A DNA stretch of 64,000 nt from MVRE01 sp015660965 (GCA_050015095.1 JBEKCC010000002.1:124001-188000), one strand, 5' to 3'. Shown: positions 6,933 through 16,477, counted from the first letter of the stretch. Translations and numbers: made by a program. Notes: generated by a model from the sequence alone, not told the origin.

Positions 6933-8357
6933 ATGCGACAAATCCATCATCATCCATTCTTTATTGTTTCCGGTATCCTGATCTTATGCATCCTAAGTTC
7001 AGGCTGTTTTGGATCAACTACATCCACACAGCCTTCTGCGGCTCCCCGTACGACATTACTTGCAACGACCTCCTCTGCTATACAACAGGCCAGCCCGCAG
7101 ACGCAGGCATCTGAGGTGAAGGTCGGAGTGATTGCCTCGCTCACTCCTAGTATATACGGCAATATTGGGAAGATGACATCGCAAGGTGCGCAGCTCGCTG
7201 CTGCCGAAATTAATGCAAATGGTGGCATCAATATCAACGGAACCATGGTTCCGATCAAGGTGTTCGTCGCCGATGACGAGTCTACTCAGCAAGGTGGTCA
7301 GACGGCAGCTACCCAGCTGATAACCGGTGACAAAGTCGATATCCTTGTCGGGGGGTACTTACCCGATGTCACTTTATCATATGAGCCGACTGTTGCCGAG
7401 TACAAGGTCCCGTTTATCGTGACCGGTTCAGGGATACCGATTATTACCCACCGTACCGACATCGATACCAGCTATATCTTCCTCCACTGCCCGACAACCG
7501 ACACCAACGCGCAATACATGATGACGTTCATCGACCAGGTGATCCGGCCCGCAGTCAACCAGAAGCTGAACGCCAATGCCGACCGCCCGTTCCGGCTCGC
7601 CCTGATCTATTATGACACTGGGTGGGGCAAGAGCGTGCAGTCAGCGGTGATCAAAACGATCACGAATAACAACCTAAATATCAAGCTGGTCTCCCAGCAG
7701 AGCTTTGAGGTGGGGGAAAGCGATTTCAGTACGCCCGTGACCGCGGATTTCAGTACGCTCCTGACCTCGATCAAGGCCACAAACCCCGATGCGGTTTATA
7801 TCGTTGCATTACCGCTCGAGTCCGTCGCGCTCATCACGCAGGCGCGGAAGGATATCGGGCTGAACACATTATTCCTACTTAGCGATCAAAATGACGACCC
7901 CCGGGTCTATAAGGAAGTTGGTCAGTATGGTGAAGGGGCCATTATCGAGACCTGGTTCTCACTGTTCGCGACGCCGGCCGGTGCGCTCGGTGACGCCCAA
8001 AACGCGTTTAAAAACAACTACTATGCTAAGTACGGTACGTACCCTGAGATGATGGGCGTGTCCACGTACGAGGCAGTCTATATTGCGGCAAAAGCGATCG
8101 AGAACGCGGGCACGACAGACAAGGCCTCTGTCAGGCAGGCCCTTGTCAACCTGAACATGCCCCAGATTATCGACGCCATGAAGGGTGGAACGATCTCGTT
8201 CTCGAGCGACTTCCGAGAGTCGCAGTTCGACCTGTGGATGATGCAGCTGAAGTTCAATTCCAAGATCGGCCAGATCAGGCCACTCATCATCTGGCCTGAC
8301 AACTTGAAAGTAACCGAATTTACGCTTCCTGCATCGTACACGCCTGGCAGCCCGTAA
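6933..8357 (+). CDS. ABC-type branched-chain amino acid/amide substrate-binding lipoprotein
   Basis: I place the start at ATG 6933: it gives a short N-terminus, a hydrophobic signal (FIVSGILILCIL) and a lipobox SSGC with Cys about residue 27. A Ser/Thr/Ala linker then leads to a full type I periplasmic-binding fold (VGVIASLTPSIYGNIGKMTSQGAQLAAAEINANGG, with DDESTQQG and TWFSLFATPAG later). Family members capture amino acids, amides or urea for LivHMGF-type importers, or serve as sensors. No permease or ATPase gene of that type is adjacent, so it is an orphan here. A small hairpin (8455-8472) lies about 100 bases downstream. Confidence 0.85.
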   Translation: MRQIHHHPFFIVSGILILCILSSGCFGSTTSTQPSAAPRTTLLATTSSAIQQASPQTQASEVKVGVIASLTPSIYGNIGKMTSQGAQLAAAEINANGGININGTMVPIKVFVADDESTQQGGQTAATQLITGDKVDILVGGYLPDVTLSYEPTVAEYKVPFIVTGSGIPIITHRTDIDTSYIFLHCPTTDTNAQYMMTFIDQVIRPAVNQKLNANADRPFRLALIYYDTGWGKSVQSAVIKTITNNNLNIKLVSQQSFEVGESDFSTPVTADFSTLLTSIKATNPDAVYIVALPLESVALITQARKDIGLNTLFLLSDQNDDPRVYKEVGQYGEGAIIETWFSLFATPAGALGDAQNAFKNNYYAKYGTYPEMMGVSTYEAVYIAAKAIENAGTTDKASVRQALVNLNMPQIIDAMKGGTISFSSDFRESQFDLWMMQLKFNSKIGQIRPLIIWPDNLKVTEFTLPASYTPGSP

Positions 8358-8988
8358 TCCATACCACACCTCTTTTATTTCAGACCGGCGGATAGGTGTC
8401 TTCATGCTGATTCTTACATTAGTGACTATGTTGATCATATCAAGAACGGGATGAAACCTCTCTGGTGAGGTTCCTTTGGCAGATCTCCTATCTGATCGAG
8501 TGAATATCCATCAGGATTGAAAATACCCATGTTTTTGCCCATCTGTTACGTGCGGGATGCTACTCTTAAGGGTCGGTAACCTGCAATAAGGTGGTGCTGC
8601 CAACGGTAATCAGAAATATCATCCCGGTCAGCTCCGGGATCCGGTTGGATTTTTCCGGTTTCTTTTCGTCGATTTTTTGATCTAATATAATTCCTCGAAA
8701 TTTTCTATTTCGCTTCCTAAATCCCCTCCTTTTCCTTTTATAAGAGTAAAAAAACGACAATTTTTAACATTTTTTAGAACGAATACTCCGGAAGATCCGG
8801 GCCGGATCGCCGGACCGGATCGCCGGACCGGCCGGATCACAAAAAATATTGCCTGTCACAACAAAATCAAAACAGAATTTTAAAAATTTTCTATAAAATA
8901 TCCGGGCAACATTCAATAAAAATATTCAACAATACATTGTGTCTTTCTTTAAAAAAAACAGTCCTCCTGATGATGGCGCGGCGAATGT
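8358..8988. other. Intergenic region without a convincing gene
   Basis: 631 bases between the binding protein and the minus-strand membrane gene. It contains an inverted repeat AACCTC/GAGGTT (8455-8472) that may act in 3' processing or termination, a GC-rich duplicated block (8802-8840) and strongly AT-rich flanks. A minus-strand frame at 8566-8760 begins with TTG, is very basic and has no usable ribosome binding site; I do not call it. Confidence 0.6.
8802..8840. repeat. GC-rich short tandem repeat, 13-base unit
   Basis: The unit CCGGATCGCCGGA occurs twice head to tail (8802-8814 and 8815-8827) and is followed by a partial copy containing CCGGCCGGATCA. It stands out sharply from AT-rich flanks on both sides. 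It could be a protein-binding repeat or a replication-slippage product. Confidence 0.7.
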
Positions 8989-9507
8989 TTACGGTCTTTT
9001 TGTTTTATCGAACAGTTGCGCAGCCGGGCAACCGATCTCCCTCTGCTTACAATACCTGCAGGCCAGTTGTCCTCTCACAAGAGCATTACCTAGGAAACCC
9101 AGGAAAAAGAGGGCTAGGATGAGAATGAGGACTGACCAGGTAAATCCCTGTATCAGGAGCAGTATTCCTGCGAGAACGGGGATCATGAATACCAGAAAAT
9201 CAGGGACAATATCTTTCCATGTGATCGTCATCTGGTTAAACTTCTCCGGGTTGCCCTTTTGAAAAAACATGGAACTCAGCCGGCCTTTACCAAAAGCACA
9301 GGTTTTGCCGTAATAGTAACAGTCGACGCAATGTCCGCTCAACAGCCGGAACTCAAGAATAAGAATAAAAATTACATAACATATGACCCACAGAATGCTG
9401 AATTTGAAGAGGATATATGCGCCAATCCCGTAGATTAGGAACGATAGAAGATTTGATCCGATAACAATCGAGATTGGATAGTTTTCTTGGCAGCCCGGTT
9501 CCTGCAT
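8989..9507 (-). CDS. Four-helix membrane protein with cytosolic cysteine motifs
   Basis: A 172-residue protein with four predicted membrane segments (about residues 14-32, 36-52, 106-122 and 126-142). Between helices 2 and 3 is CVDCYYYGKTCAFGKG, and after helix 4 is CRYCKQREIGCPA. The paired cysteine motifs on what should be the same side of the membrane suggest a metal or redox centre. Homologues of this layout occur as uncharacterised proteins in archaea and bacteria, as far as I recall. It stands alone on this strand. Function unknown. Confidence 0.7.
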   Translation of the reverse strand: MQEPGCQENYPISIVIGSNLLSFLIYGIGAYILFKFSILWVICYVIFILILEFRLLSGHCVDCYYYGKTCAFGKGRLSSMFFQKGNPEKFNQMTITWKDIVPDFLVFMIPVLAGILLLIQGFTWSVLILILALFFLGFLGNALVRGQLACRYCKQREIGCPAAQLFDKTKRP

Positions 9508-9853
9508 ACCGGAATTGACGATTTAAAATATAATAAAATTCCGCACATTCCCCTTCCTTGAAAAGGCTGTTGCTCAATAGAAAAATCTTTTGTGAAGAGA
9601 TTTGGACTGAAAAAGATTTCCCCCGACCGGGCCTTTTATCATTTTTTATTTAATCACAATCAACTGTGTGTTAATTAAAAAAATTACCACCATGAAAGAA
9701 GGTGAATGTCGCGAGAATAGTGAAACCGTAATTGTGGTTATTACCAATATTTCCTGTATCCAGCGTTCAAGTAGAGTTTTTATCCCTATCATAATTCGAT
9801 GATACTATCAGTTGTCAAAAAAACAAAGAAGGTGCACAGCACAGGTCATTACA
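9508..9853. other. Intergenic region, divergent promoters
   Basis: 346 bases between two divergently transcribed genes, with long A/T runs near 9640-9690 fitting archaeal promoters. A 36-codon frame at 9692-9802 lacks a ribosome binding site and has ordinary composition, so I do not call it. Confidence 0.5.
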
Positions 9854-11038
9854 ATGGATCTCCCATCGCCAGACTCACAGACTCCGTTTATCTACCTCAA
9901 CAACGCTGCAACGACGTGGCCGAAACCTCCCGAGGTACTTCAGGAAGTTGCTCAATGCCTGAGAATGCCGATACAGGAAGTAGGAAGGACAACAAGTAAC
10001 GAATCGATGGATTATCCCTCTGCTGCCCGTGAAGCACTTACAGGATTTTTCCACGTCGACCCCGCAAATTATTTCATTTTCACGCAGAACGCAACTGACG
10101 CTCTCAACATCTTAATCCACGGATTCGTCAAAAAAACCAACTCGCCGTTCCATGCAATCACGACTGAACTCGAACATAACTCGGTCTTGCGGCCCCTTCA
10201 TACCCTGAAACAGGATGGGATGATCACATTGTCGGTCGTGCCCTTTTCCAATAATACGGTCACTCTATCAGCGATAAAAAACGCTATCCGACCTGATACC
10301 CGGCTTGTCGTCATGACACATGGAAGTAACGTTCTCGGCTCGGTGCAGGATATCAAAACCATTGCTAAATACCTTCATGCTAATGACATTTTCTTTATTG
10401 TCGATGGCGCACAGACGGCAGGGCAGATTCCAATTAACCTTTCCGACATTCTGGTTGATGCTTTTGTATTCACCGGGCACAAAGCGCTGTACGGCATTCC
10501 GGGTATCGGGGGATTTTATCTCCGCGACCCGAATGCAATTGCGGTCACAAGACAAGGAGGCACCGGGACGAATTCACGGTCCCTTACCCAGCCATTTGAC
10601 ATGCCAATGCGGTTTGAGACCGGAACGCATAACTATCCAGGTATCGCTTCGCTGTACGCCGGGATTCAGTTCATCAATACAGTGAACCTTGACAAGATTG
10701 GACGCAAAGGAAAGGAACTTACGCAGTATTTTGTTCGGGAACTGAACCGCAAATCAGGAATCACTCTCTACAATGACGCTCCGAACCTCCCGGTTGTGTC
10801 GTTCAACATCAACGGAATCGAAAACGATGAGGTGGGATTCATCCTCTCCCGTGCATACCAGATAATTACGAGGACCGGTCTTCACTGTGCCCCCCTTGTC
10901 CATGACAGAATTGACGGGGGAAAAGGCTGTATCCGAGCAAGTTTCTCGTGGTTCAATACTCTTGATGAGTGTCGGATCGCGACAGGAGCAATCCGTGAGG
11001 TGGCAGAGAATGCGCATCGTCAAGTCCGTGCAGACTAA
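9854..11038 (+). CDS. Class V aminotransferase, cysteine desulfurase-like
   Basis: About 394 residues from ATG 9854; a TTG at 9812 would add 14 residues but gives an unusual N-terminus. Fold-type I PLP signatures are present: YLNNAATTWPKP at the start, TELEHNSVL (the His that stacks on PLP), VDGAQTAGQ (the PLP-binding Asp) and TGHKALYG (the PLP Lys). The C-terminal part has GLHCAP, with a Cys where SufS/CsdA-type desulfurases carry theirs, so cysteine desulfurase is the most likely activity. No iusS/SufBC scaffold gene is nearby. It overlaps a small gene at its 3' end. Confidence 0.85.
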   Translation: MDLPSPDSQTPFIYLNNAATTWPKPPEVLQEVAQCLRMPIQEVGRTTSNESMDYPSAAREALTGFFHVDPANYFIFTQNATDALNILIHGFVKKTNSPFHAITTELEHNSVLRPLHTLKQDGMITLSVVPFSNNTVTLSAIKNAIRPDTRLVVMTHGSNVLGSVQDIKTIAKYLHANDIFFIVDGAQTAGQIPINLSDILVDAFVFTGHKALYGIPGIGGFYLRDPNAIAVTRQGGTGTNSRSLTQPFDMPMRFETGTHNYPGIASLYAGIQFINTVNLDKIGRKGKELTQYFVRELNRKSGITLYNDAPNLPVVSFNINGIENDEVGFILSRAYQIITRTGLHCAPLVHDRIDGGKGCIRASFSWFNTLDECRIATGAIREVAENAHRQVRAD

Positions 11039-11393
11039 AGTGTGTGTCGACGGTTCACTGATGAAAGAATATGTGATGGATGAGCCGTTAAGCAAAGAAT
11101 TCCTGACATTTTTGCAGAATTTTGGCACGGTGCAATTTCTTGAACAGTTGAAAAAACCGTATTTTTCTTTTGAGAAAGGCCAGTTCATTTCCATCAAAGG
11201 GTTCGTTGGAGATAGCAATGTCGAGGTACGGTACAAAAAAGAATTCCAGGATCTGATTGCGGACTATTTTCACCTGTTGCTATTTTATTTTCGTCAGGGC
11301 GATGCCGGAATTTTAACGCTTAGAAAGCATGAGGATTTAATCAGGGAAAAGATGAAAATCCGTTCAGATTCCCAGATTGCGAACGGTGTATGA
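11010..11393 (+). CDS. Hypothetical protein (127 aa) coupled to the aminotransferase
   Basis: The ATG at 11010 follows GAGGTG (10996-11001) with good spacing and overlaps the last 29 bases of the aminotransferase gene, so the two are probably cotranslated. The protein is mixed alpha/beta without recognised motifs (KEFLTFLQNFGTVQFLEQLKK, then IADYFHLLLFYFRQGD). It may assist or regulate the desulfurase-like enzyme, an inference from the overlap only. Confidence 0.65.
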   Translation: MRIVKSVQTKVCVDGSLMKEYVMDEPLSKEFLTFLQNFGTVQFLEQLKKPYFSFEKGQFISIKGFVGDSNVEVRYKKEFQDLIADYFHLLLFYFRQGDAGILTLRKHEDLIREKMKIRSDSQIANGV

Positions 11394-11538
11394 TTTCATC
11401 CCGTGCGGTGTTTTTAAACTGTCCATTTTGTCCTTTTTTGTATTCATCTATGAAAATAAGTATTAGACAAAAGAATTAACCTGTTCTGATAAAGTATATG
11501 GGAAAAGGGAGGAAGACAATCAGCGCCTTCACGATACT

Positions 11539-12891
11539 ATGAAGACCGTACATCGGAATTTCAAGGAAATCAGTACTGACAAGAAGGGATTTGACATTGC
11601 ACTTGTCACGCGTATAGCTCTCTTCGCATTTTTCATTATTGGAATATTGGTACTCTCAGGGATGGTAGGACCTGCATCGGCTACGAGTGAGCCGATCGTA
11701 GGGAATGAACCTACGGTTACTATCACAGCGTATACTGTTACACCGCAGGTGATGATGCCCAATGATCAGGGTACCATTACTGTTACCATCAAAAACACAG
11801 CGACAACAGCAACTCAACAACAAAGTAGCGGTAGTGTAAGTTCTAATACTCTGCAAGAGAGCAAACAGATCGATATCAATGTTTTCATCGAAAATATCAA
11901 ACTTGAAGGGAACGGGATCAAGGTACTCAGCAATGAGTTCGATCGGGTCGGTGATCTTGGCCCAGGTCAATCGACAACAATAACGTTTGCGATCCAAGCC
12001 CCCGAAAAGACTGGAATGTACTTCCCTGAAGTGTGGATCGATACTCAGGGAGGAAGGAGCACCCGGTATCCGATCCCAGTCAATGTCAACACCCAAGTTG
12101 CAACGCAGCACCAACCGGTCGTAATTATGGAAAGCACGCTCCCTGAAACCGTGACACCCGGCGATGAATTTCCGGTTGGACTCACCTTCTTCAATCTAGG
12201 ACAAAGCGCTGTTTCTGATATTACCGTTATGATAGGGAATGCCGGATCTTCAATAGCCCCGAAATTGACCGACACCCTCCATGTAGGAGCCCTCTCGCCT
12301 GGTGAGCAGAGTACACTCAATACAGTTTTTATTTCCGATAAAAAAGCAACGAGCGGTGTAATCAAAATCCCGGTTACAATTAAATTTTCTAGTATTGATG
12401 GAGTGCAACAAAGCCAGAATTCGACCATCGATGTGAATCTCAAAGGTGTGGCGGAGATGGGGATTGTCTCTATTGATTCAACCCCGCAGCGACTTACCGA
12501 AAACATACCTTTTGATCTCACCGTTCGTATTGAAAATACCGGAACCGGTGACGCAAAAGCAGTCTCCGCAACAATTGATCTCCCTACACAGGGAACCAAG
12601 GAAGCGTTCATTGGTAAGATCACGCCAGGCAACGATGCTCCGGCGCTATTTTTACTTGAATCGCTCCGAGCCGGTAACTATCCATATACCCTCAACATCA
12701 CCTATACTGACGATACCGGCATACACACACAGAATCGACAACTCAATCTTCATGTTAGTGGCGGAAATGGATCTGGTACCGTCATTCTCGGCGTTCTTGG
12801 TATCGGTATCCTAGCGTTTTGCGCTTATTGGTTCTGGTATTTACCCAAGAAGAATGGGGCCAAGTCTTTTCCATGGATAAAAAAGGACTGA
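11539..12891 (+). CDS. Exported COG1361-type (S-layer-like, CARDB repeats) membrane-anchored protein
   Basis: 450 residues: a cytosolic start, a hydrophobic helix at about 27-46 (IALFAFFIIGILVLSGM) ending near an Ala-rich cleavage-like site, then three to four beta-sandwich modules rich in Thr and Val with conserved phrases such as VTPGDEFPVGLTFFNLGQ and IPFDLTVRIENTGTGDAK. A C-terminal transmembrane helix (GVLGIGILAFCAYWFWYL) is followed by a basic tail. Proteins of this type are common beside MacB-like ABC genes in methanogens. The permease start lies inside its last codons, so the three genes form an operon. Confidence 0.8.
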   Translation: MKTVHRNFKEISTDKKGFDIALVTRIALFAFFIIGILVLSGMVGPASATSEPIVGNEPTVTITAYTVTPQVMMPNDQGTITVTIKNTATTATQQQSSGSVSSNTLQESKQIDINVFIENIKLEGNGIKVLSNEFDRVGDLGPGQSTTITFAIQAPEKTGMYFPEVWIDTQGGRSTRYPIPVNVNTQVATQHQPVVIMESTLPETVTPGDEFPVGLTFFNLGQSAVSDITVMIGNAGSSIAPKLTDTLHVGALSPGEQSTLNTVFISDKKATSGVIKIPVTIKFSSIDGVQQSQNSTIDVNLKGVAEMGIVSIDSTPQRLTENIPFDLTVRIENTGTGDAKAVSATIDLPTQGTKEAFIGKITPGNDAPALFLLESLRAGNYPYTLNITYTDDTGIHTQNRQLNLHVSGGNGSGTVILGVLGIGILAFCAYWFWYLPKKNGAKSFPWIKKD

Positions 12892-14087
12892 AGGTTGCAT
12901 TCCTTCTCGCGTTGAGATCGCTCCAGCGGGGCAACCGATCGAGCGCAATCCTGACCATCCTGATTATCGGGATGTGCTTCGCCAACATGATCTTCCTGCC
13001 CTCCCTGTTCAACGGGATCGAGCAGAGCATAACGAAGCAACTTGTGGACTACGAGGTCGGGAACGTGCTTATCAGCCCCAAGTCGGGCGACCAGTACGTC
13101 ACGAATCTTGACGCAACGCTCGGTCTCATCAACGGCATGCCCGGCGTAGAGCGAGCCACCCCCCATTATACCGAGGGGGCGACCTTCACGTATCACCAGC
13201 GTGTTCTCGGGGTCTCGGTGCGGGCGATAAAGCCTAATGATGAGAAGTACGTCTCCCCGCTGTACACCAAGATGATTGCCGGCAATTACCTTGGCGAAAG
13301 CGACACGGGCCAGATTATCATCGGGAAGCCCGTGGCCGGCGACGCAACTATCCGAGAGGAAAACGAGTTTCAGCCCTCGCTTGGCGGGGTCCGGGTTGGC
13401 GACTCGATCACGGTCGAGTTCGCAAACGGCTACACGAGAGACTACCGGGTGAAGGGTATTTACTCCACCGGATGGAGCCAGGCGGACAGCGCCGCGTACG
13501 TCTCCTGGACTGATATGGAGCAGGTCTTGGGCCAGCCGCTCGACAAGGCGCACGACATCACGGTCAAGGCAAAACCCGGCTATTCCGAGACCTTCATCAA
13601 GAACGAGCTGATCCAGTACGGGGTCTACCAGAAGGTGCAGACCACATCTGACCTGCTCTCCAAGAGTCTGGGAACAGCTTTCCAGAGTTTTGCGATCATC
13701 AACCTTGTCTCCCTCATTGTGAGCATCATCATCGCGACCGTCGTCCTGTTCATCGTCATCACGATCAAGACCCTCAATAGTCGCAGGCAGATCGGGATCC
13801 TCAAGGCAATCGGCGTGGACAAGGAGGTCATCATGCACAACTTCGGGTTCCAGGTCATCATTCTCGCCATACTGGGGATTATTCTCGGGATTATTCTCAC
13901 GATGCTGCTCGCAGTGTACATGGCAATTCACCCTGTCGTTACTCCCGCGTGGTCAGCAACCCTGTACCTGACACCCATGGATCTCATCACGAACTCCCTG
14001 ATCCTCTTTGTCGCTGCCATCGTTGCCGGCTACGTCCCTGCCTACCAGGTGTCGCGCGAGGATATCCAGACGGTCATGAGGGCCTGA
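12873..14087 (+). CDS. ABC transporter permease, MacB/FtsX type
   Basis: 404 residues from ATG 12873, overlapping the upstream gene by 19 bases. An N-terminal transmembrane helix (SAILTILIIGMCFANMIFL) is followed by a large extracellular MacB-type domain of about 220 residues and three C-terminal transmembrane helices, with the FtsX-family segment RRQIGILKAIGVDKE. Such permeases use ATP hydrolysis to drive extracytoplasmic work or export of peptides and lipids rather than classical import. GC content is visibly higher than in the upstream gene. Confidence 0.88.
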   Translation: MDKKGLKVAFLLALRSLQRGNRSSAILTILIIGMCFANMIFLPSLFNGIEQSITKQLVDYEVGNVLISPKSGDQYVTNLDATLGLINGMPGVERATPHYTEGATFTYHQRVLGVSVRAIKPNDEKYVSPLYTKMIAGNYLGESDTGQIIIGKPVAGDATIREENEFQPSLGGVRVGDSITVEFANGYTRDYRVKGIYSTGWSQADSAAYVSWTDMEQVLGQPLDKAHDITVKAKPGYSETFIKNELIQYGVYQKVQTTSDLLSKSLGTAFQSFAIINLVSLIVSIIIATVVLFIVITIKTLNSRRQIGILKAIGVDKEVIMHNFGFQVIILAILGIILGIILTMLLAVYMAIHPVVTPAWSATLYLTPMDLITNSLILFVAAIVAGYVPAYQVSREDIQTVMRA

Positions 14088-14088
14088 T

Positions 14089-14757
14089 ATGATCGAGATT
14101 GAGGATTTACGGAAAATCTACCGCATGGGAACTGTCGAAGTCAAAGCCCTTGACGGGATCACGCTCGATATCGCAAAGGGAGAGTTCCTCGGCATCATGG
14201 GTCCCAGTGGCAGTGGGAAAACAACTCTCCTGAATATTTTAGGTCTTTTGGACACTCCTACAAGTGGTAGAATTACAATCGATGGAACCGATGTGAGTAA
14301 CCTCACCGATTACGAGAAGACCATGTTCCGGCTCTACAGGCTCGGGTATGTCTTCCAGGACTATGCTCTCGTTCCCGATCTCACGGTGATGGAAAATGTC
14401 TCCCTGCCCGGGATGCTCCGGAAGGACATCCCCGAGGAGCAGTCCCGTGCGGCCAGCAGCGACATCCTCACGAAGATCGGCCTGCTCGACCGGCAGAACC
14501 ACCTCCCAAGGGAGCTCTCGGGCGGCCAGCAGCAGCGGGTCTCGATTGCCCGTTCCGTCGTAAATAAACCGGATATTCTCTTTGCCGATGAACCGTGCGC
14601 AAACCTCGATACAGAAAACTCTCGGATTGTGCTCGACCTTTTCAAAGAGATCAACCAAGAGATGCATCAGACGATCGTCATGGTCTCTCATGAGGACTGG
14701 CACAAAGATTATTTTAACCGATTTATCCACTTAAAAGACGGAAAAATAGTTGATTAA
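14089..14757 (+). CDS. ABC transporter ATP-binding protein, MacB/LolD type
   Basis: 222 residues with Walker A GPSGSGKTT (about 39-47), Q-loop in YVFQDYALVPDLTV, signature LSGGQQQR and Walker B DILFADEP followed by the H-loop in MVSHEDWH. This is the typical length and sequence of the ATPase that pairs with FtsX/MacB permeases. It starts 1 base after the permease stop. Together with the two upstream genes it makes a three-part exporter or mechanotransmission complex; substrate unknown. Confidence 0.92.
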   Translation: MIEIEDLRKIYRMGTVEVKALDGITLDIAKGEFLGIMGPSGSGKTTLLNILGLLDTPTSGRITIDGTDVSNLTDYEKTMFRLYRLGYVFQDYALVPDLTVMENVSLPGMLRKDIPEEQSRAASSDILTKIGLLDRQNHLPRELSGGQQQRVSIARSVVNKPDILFADEPCANLDTENSRIVLDLFKEINQEMHQTIVMVSHEDWHKDYFNRFIHLKDGKIVD

Positions 14758-14785
14758 AGTTCTATTGCAATAACGAATCCTCTTT

Positions 14786-16246
14786 TTATTTCGCCTGAGT
14801 GCCATTTACTGGATACACCGGTAATTTCAATGGGGGACGTGGTTGCTGGGAAAAATCGAAATCTGATTTTAGATCTCCCAAAACAGCAACATTCTCTCTC
14901 ACGGTAGGCCTTAAGTCCGGGCGTTTATCGGTCTTTGGATTAATCCTCTCACTGGAGAGGAAATCGTCCTCAATAAATTTCAGGTATGCGTCAAAGCTCA
15001 GAATCTGGTGATCGATATACCCCTTCTTTGCGTAGGAACTGATTACAAGCCCCGGCACCCGCAGACCGTATCCATTTTCATCGACAACCGGGGGCGTAAC
15101 GTGGTCGTAGAACCCACCCCAGTCGTCCCACGTAAGGAATATCGCGGTCTCATTCCAGTTCGAGCTTTCCATGGCAGCATTGATAAGACTCGTCGTATAT
15201 GCCTGTCCTGTACTTACCAGCGCCGGCGGGTGTTCACTATGATTTCCGTTCGGTACAATCCAGATTACTGAGGGAAGTGTGCCTGCTTTTGCCGCTGCAT
15301 AGTAGTTTTCCAGTGGCTGGATATTTCCCAATTCATTATCGCCTTTCACTGTTTCAAACCATGGAAGGGGGTTCCAAATTTGCGGGACACTAACTTTCTG
15401 CGGCTTTGGATCACAGAACATCTCGTCATTCTCGCAATCAGGCTGGACTCCTTCATCGAGATAATATGCCCAGCTTACGTTCTTCTGGTGCAGAAGATAG
15501 GTGAGATCAGTCCAAGCATAGATCGGCGGGACTTCTTTTACTCCCTTATTCGGGTTCATGCCTAGGGATTGCGGGTTCTGCAATTCGTTATAACAGCTCA
15601 TCGGATTAGACGAGGTGCATTTTGCCGACCATGCAGAGACCATGAAAAGATGAGCCGGTAAGCTCCACGATGAAACCGGTTCGAACATGTGATCCTGAAG
15701 CACGAACACATCTGCGTATTTCCAGTAATTTGGGATTTCCCGGGCATCGTGGTAACCCATTACATCTGGTTTGCCACGTTCTGTATTGCACTCAGGGTCC
15801 ACGGAATTTACGCATGCCTGTTTTCTTCCCTGCTCCTGCTGCCGGATGAACCCATCCATCTTTCCACTATCAATATCCGCCTTGGCATCATTTGACCCAT
15901 GGGGTCCGCCTTCATTAAGATCATGTGGATCGTGATAGGGCCTGACGCATGTATTAGTCAGTGGATCAGGAACACAAACTGTCGGTACACCATTTTGCAT
16001 AGGAATACCATCAGCTCCCGGATACGTACCGAAGTATTCATCAAATGCACGATTCTCCTGCATGATAATGATGACGTGTTTGATCTTGTGGATGTCACCG
16101 GTTTCCTGCTGTAAAACCGAATAGTTGTATGAATGTGGGGCCGATGGTGGTGCCGACACACACGCAGTTGTAATGAGGGTGGCTGCCAGCATCGCGAATA
16201 AAAACAAGAAAACTGGTATTGATAACCTAAATTGGCGCCCGATCAC
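14786..16246 (-). CDS. Exported phosphoesterase, phospholipase C/acid phosphatase family
   Basis: 486 residues: an N-terminal signal with lipobox-like TTAC (about residues 26-29), then motifs of the alkaline-phosphatase-superfamily phosphoesterases: MQENRAFDEYFGTYPG with a conserved Glu-Asn, DPHDLNEGG, QDHMFEP, NHSEHPP and WDDWGGFYDHV, which carry the metal and catalytic residues. It would cleave phosphomonoesters or phospholipid headgroups outside the cell. The family is mostly bacterial and fungal, so acquisition by transfer is plausible. It is convergent with the ABC operon and alone on its strand. Confidence 0.85.
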   Translation of the reverse strand: MIGRQFRLSIPVFLFLFAMLAATLITTACVSAPPSAPHSYNYSVLQQETGDIHKIKHVIIIMQENRAFDEYFGTYPGADGIPMQNGVPTVCVPDPLTNTCVRPYHDPHDLNEGGPHGSNDAKADIDSGKMDGFIRQQEQGRKQACVNSVDPECNTERGKPDVMGYHDAREIPNYWKYADVFVLQDHMFEPVSSWSLPAHLFMVSAWSAKCTSSNPMSCYNELQNPQSLGMNPNKGVKEVPPIYAWTDLTYLLHQKNVSWAYYLDEGVQPDCENDEMFCDPKPQKVSVPQIWNPLPWFETVKGDNELGNIQPLENYYAAAKAGTLPSVIWIVPNGNHSEHPPALVSTGQAYTTSLINAAMESSNWNETAIFLTWDDWGGFYDHVTPPVVDENGYGLRVPGLVISSYAKKGYIDHQILSFDAYLKFIEDDFLSSERINPKTDKRPDLRPTVRENVAVLGDLKSDFDFSQQPRPPLKLPVYPVNGTQAK

Positions 16247-16477
16247 AGGTTCACCTTGTCTGTTGAGTGGATGACCCCTGCGAGAATAATAATTATTTGA
16301 TGTTCAGTTCTGATTCGGCTGCGAGACCCAGATTCGGCCGGTAATACAAAAAACCAGAGATATCAGGATACATCGAGAATTCCTTATCAAAATCTTTGAT
16401 ACTCAGAGAATATAATCACCCTCTTGGAGTAGAAAATTCCACCGATTAATTGTAAAAAAGTTGATTTGAATAAGTGT

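Noticed and set aside
8566..8760. Minus-strand basic frame
   Set aside because: Starts with TTG, has no usable ribosome binding site, and composition follows local AT skew.
12825..13931. Long minus-strand open frame (368 codons) across the permease gene
   Set aside because: It mirrors the plus-strand permease, which has membrane helices and operon partners; the minus translation is a run of Asp, Arg and Val without structure.
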